A DNA stretch of 64,000 bases, taken from the NCBI RefSeq assembly GCF_040567655.1, contig NZ_JBEXAC010000001.1, forward strand, positions 2,232,001 through 2,296,000. Reading direction: 5' to 3'. Shown one piece after another: positions 62,743 to 64,000 of the stretch (its first letter is position 1; each line of letters opens with the position of its first letter). Origin of the DNA: Chitinophaga sp. H8. GTDB lineage: Bacteria > Bacteroidota > Bacteroidia > Chitinophagales > Chitinophagaceae. The notes below the pieces were generated by a model. It saw nothing but the letters and a program-made list of their open reading frames with translations. It was not told the DNA's origin and did not search any database. A program made the position numbers and the translations under genes.

Positions 62743-62773
62743 CTTTCCTAAAAAATAAACAATCCGAAAAGCT

Positions 62774-63841
62774 ATGGGTAAATACAGAGCTGGCGTATTA
62801 TTTGGCGAAGAGCTGGATGCGCTGTATAATGATGCAAAAGACAATGGATTTGCTATGCCTGCCGTAAATGTGGTAGGAACCAACTCCGTAAATGCAGTAT
62901 TGGAAACCGCTGCTAAGGTAAATTCTCCGGTAATTATCCAGTTCTCCAATGGCGGGGCACAGTTCTTTGCTGGTAAAGGCATGCCCAATGATAAATTGCA
63001 GGCAAATATTGCAGGGGGTATCTCCGGCGCCAAACACGTACATGAAGTAGCCAAGTACTATGGTGTACCGGTAGTACTGCATACAGACCATGCGGCTAAA
63101 AAATGGCTGCCCTGGATTGATGGCTTACTGGATGCCGGTGAAGCATTTTTTAAATTGCACGGCCAGCCACTGTACAGCTCTCATATGCTGGACCTTTCTG
63201 AAGAGCCTATCCACGAAAATATAGAGATCTCTAAAAAATACTTTGAGCGGATGAACAAGCTGGGTATGTCTATCGAAATCGAATTAGGCGTAACTGGTGG
63301 TGAAGAAGATGGTGTAGACAATTCTGGCGTGGATAACTCTAAATTATACACCCAACCGGAAGATGTGGCCTATTCTTACGAGATCTTATCTGAAGTGGGT
63401 AAACGTTTTACAGTTGCTGCTGCTTTTGGTAACGTACACGGTGTATACAGCCCCGGTAATGTGGAACTGCGTCCTGAAATCCTGAAAAACAGCCAGGACT
63501 TCATCCAGCAGAAACATAAAACTGCCGACAAACCAGTATACTACGTATTCCATGGTGGTTCCGGTTCTCCTAAACACCAGATCAAAGAAGCATTAGGCTA
63601 TGGCGTTATTAAAATGAACCTGGATACAGATATGCAATGGGCATTCTGGGAAGGGATCCACGACTACTACGAAGCTAAAAAAGGCTACCTGCAGGCACAG
63701 TTAGGTAACCCTGAAGGTGCTGATAAGCCTAATAAAAAATACTATGATCCGCGCGTATGGCTGCGCAAAGGAGAAGAAACCTTTGTAAAACGCCTGGAAG
63801 AAGCGTTTGCTGATCTGAACTGTATTAACAGGAATGCTTAA
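62774..63841 (+). CDS. fbaA: Class II fructose-bisphosphate aldolase
   Basis: 355 residues, the usual length of class IIA enzymes. FAMPAVNVVGTNSVNAVLETA, VVLHTDHAAKKWLPWIDGLL (metal His/Asp), EIELGVTGGEEDGVDN (metal Glu and the class II loop), AFGNVHGVYSPGNV and FHGGSGSPKHQIKEAL hold the zinc and phosphate-binding residues. It splits fructose-1,6-bisphosphate in glycolysis and gluconeogenesis. Confidence 0.97.
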   Translation: MGKYRAGVLFGEELDALYNDAKDNGFAMPAVNVVGTNSVNAVLETAAKVNSPVIIQFSNGGAQFFAGKGMPNDKLQANIAGGISGAKHVHEVAKYYGVPVVLHTDHAAKKWLPWIDGLLDAGEAFFKLHGQPLYSSHMLDLSEEPIHENIEISKKYFERMNKLGMSIEIELGVTGGEEDGVDNSGVDNSKLYTQPEDVAYSYEILSEVGKRFTVAAAFGNVHGVYSPGNVELRPEILKNSQDFIQQKHKTADKPVYYVFHGGSGSPKHQIKEALGYGVIKMNLDTDMQWAFWEGIHDYYEAKKGYLQAQLGNPEGADKPNKKYYDPRVWLRKGEETFVKRLEEAFADLNCINRNA

Positions 63842-63849
63842 AAATTTTA

Positions 63850-63965
63850 AGCTATTAGCTTTTAGCCGTTAGCTTTTAGCTCCTGTGTTTTGCTGTTAGT
63901 TATTAACTGATTGTATTTTGCCAGATTAAAGGCTTTTTACAATCGGCTAATGACTAACAGCTTTT
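63850..63965. repeat. TTAGC-rich inverted repeat, second copy
   Basis: AAGCTATTAGC followed by TTTTAGCCGTTAGC (63850-63882) repeats the units of the element at 41263-41375. A partial inverse arm (GGCTAATGACTAACAGC) lies at 63945-63963. It starts 9 bp after the aldolase stop, again just behind a gene. Confidence 0.65.
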
Positions 63966-64000
63966 TTATTGCTTACCCTCAGCTCGTGGCTCGAAACTCA

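Overview
The window reads as chromosomal DNA of a Bacteroidota bacterium, most probably a member of Chitinophagaceae or a close relative. The signs are two giant secreted proteins ending in type IX secretion (T9SS) C-terminal sorting domains, Bacteroidota-type promoter boxes (TAnnTTTG, some with an upstream TTG/TTTG), family-restricted proteins (DUF4270 lipoprotein, DUF2027-Smr protein, a short GT5-only glycogen-synthase-like protein) and little Shine-Dalgarno use. I cannot name the species from sequence alone.

Region 1 (1-29.2 kb) is an exopolysaccharide (EPS) locus. A leftward initiating sugar transferase (cut by the window edge, with a receiver-like N-terminus) and an orphan response regulator face a rightward set: GT2 glycosyltransferase, zinc-ribbon methyltransferase, acyltransferase-3, a 2269-residue T9SS esterase/adhesin, a Wzc-like copolymerase with a decayed ATPase site, then a tight operon of acyltransferase, Wzx flippase, GT-B glycosyltransferase, a 34-residue membrane peptide, Wzy/ligase, a half-length TolC-like protein, a secreted esterase and a third acyltransferase. 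Leftward follow a 1755-residue T9SS protein (esterase, beta-helix, ten PKD-like repeats) and a CE4 polysaccharide deacetylase. Three acyltransferases matched by three exported alpha/beta-hydrolases suggest a decorated polymer that is edited outside the cell.

Region 2 (29.2-39.8 kb) is housekeeping: a leftward GT5-like/DUF4270/metK operon closed by a terminator, and rightward panC, panD, a UPF0104-type membrane protein, ppk1, a Ppx/GppA phosphatase and panB. Pantothenate synthesis is thus interleaved with polyphosphate metabolism.

Region 3 (40.2-44.5 kb) looks like lysine/2-aminoadipate catabolism: saccharopine dehydrogenase family, DUF1338 (2-oxoadipate dioxygenase/decarboxylase family), an unrecognised zinc-ribbon protein and an ALDH7-type aldehyde dehydrogenase, preceded by an operator-like palindrome and interrupted by a hairpin repeat that recurs at the window's end.

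Region 4 (44.5-64 kb) holds a histidine-phosphatase-like protein without catalytic residues, a subtilase, a DinB-like protein, DUF4870, RNase P RNA, a Smr protein, DoxX, an amino acid permease, a polyprenyl synthetase, RNase R with a histone-H1-like tail, lpxK, a 5-formyl-THF cyclo-ligase, bioD, a Uma2 nuclease, cystathionine beta-synthase, a signal-less BtuF-like protein, an 11-bp minisatellite, a Rieske lipoprotein with an abnormal second box, and class II fructose-bisphosphate aldolase. No tRNA, insertion sequence or CRISPR array was recognised.
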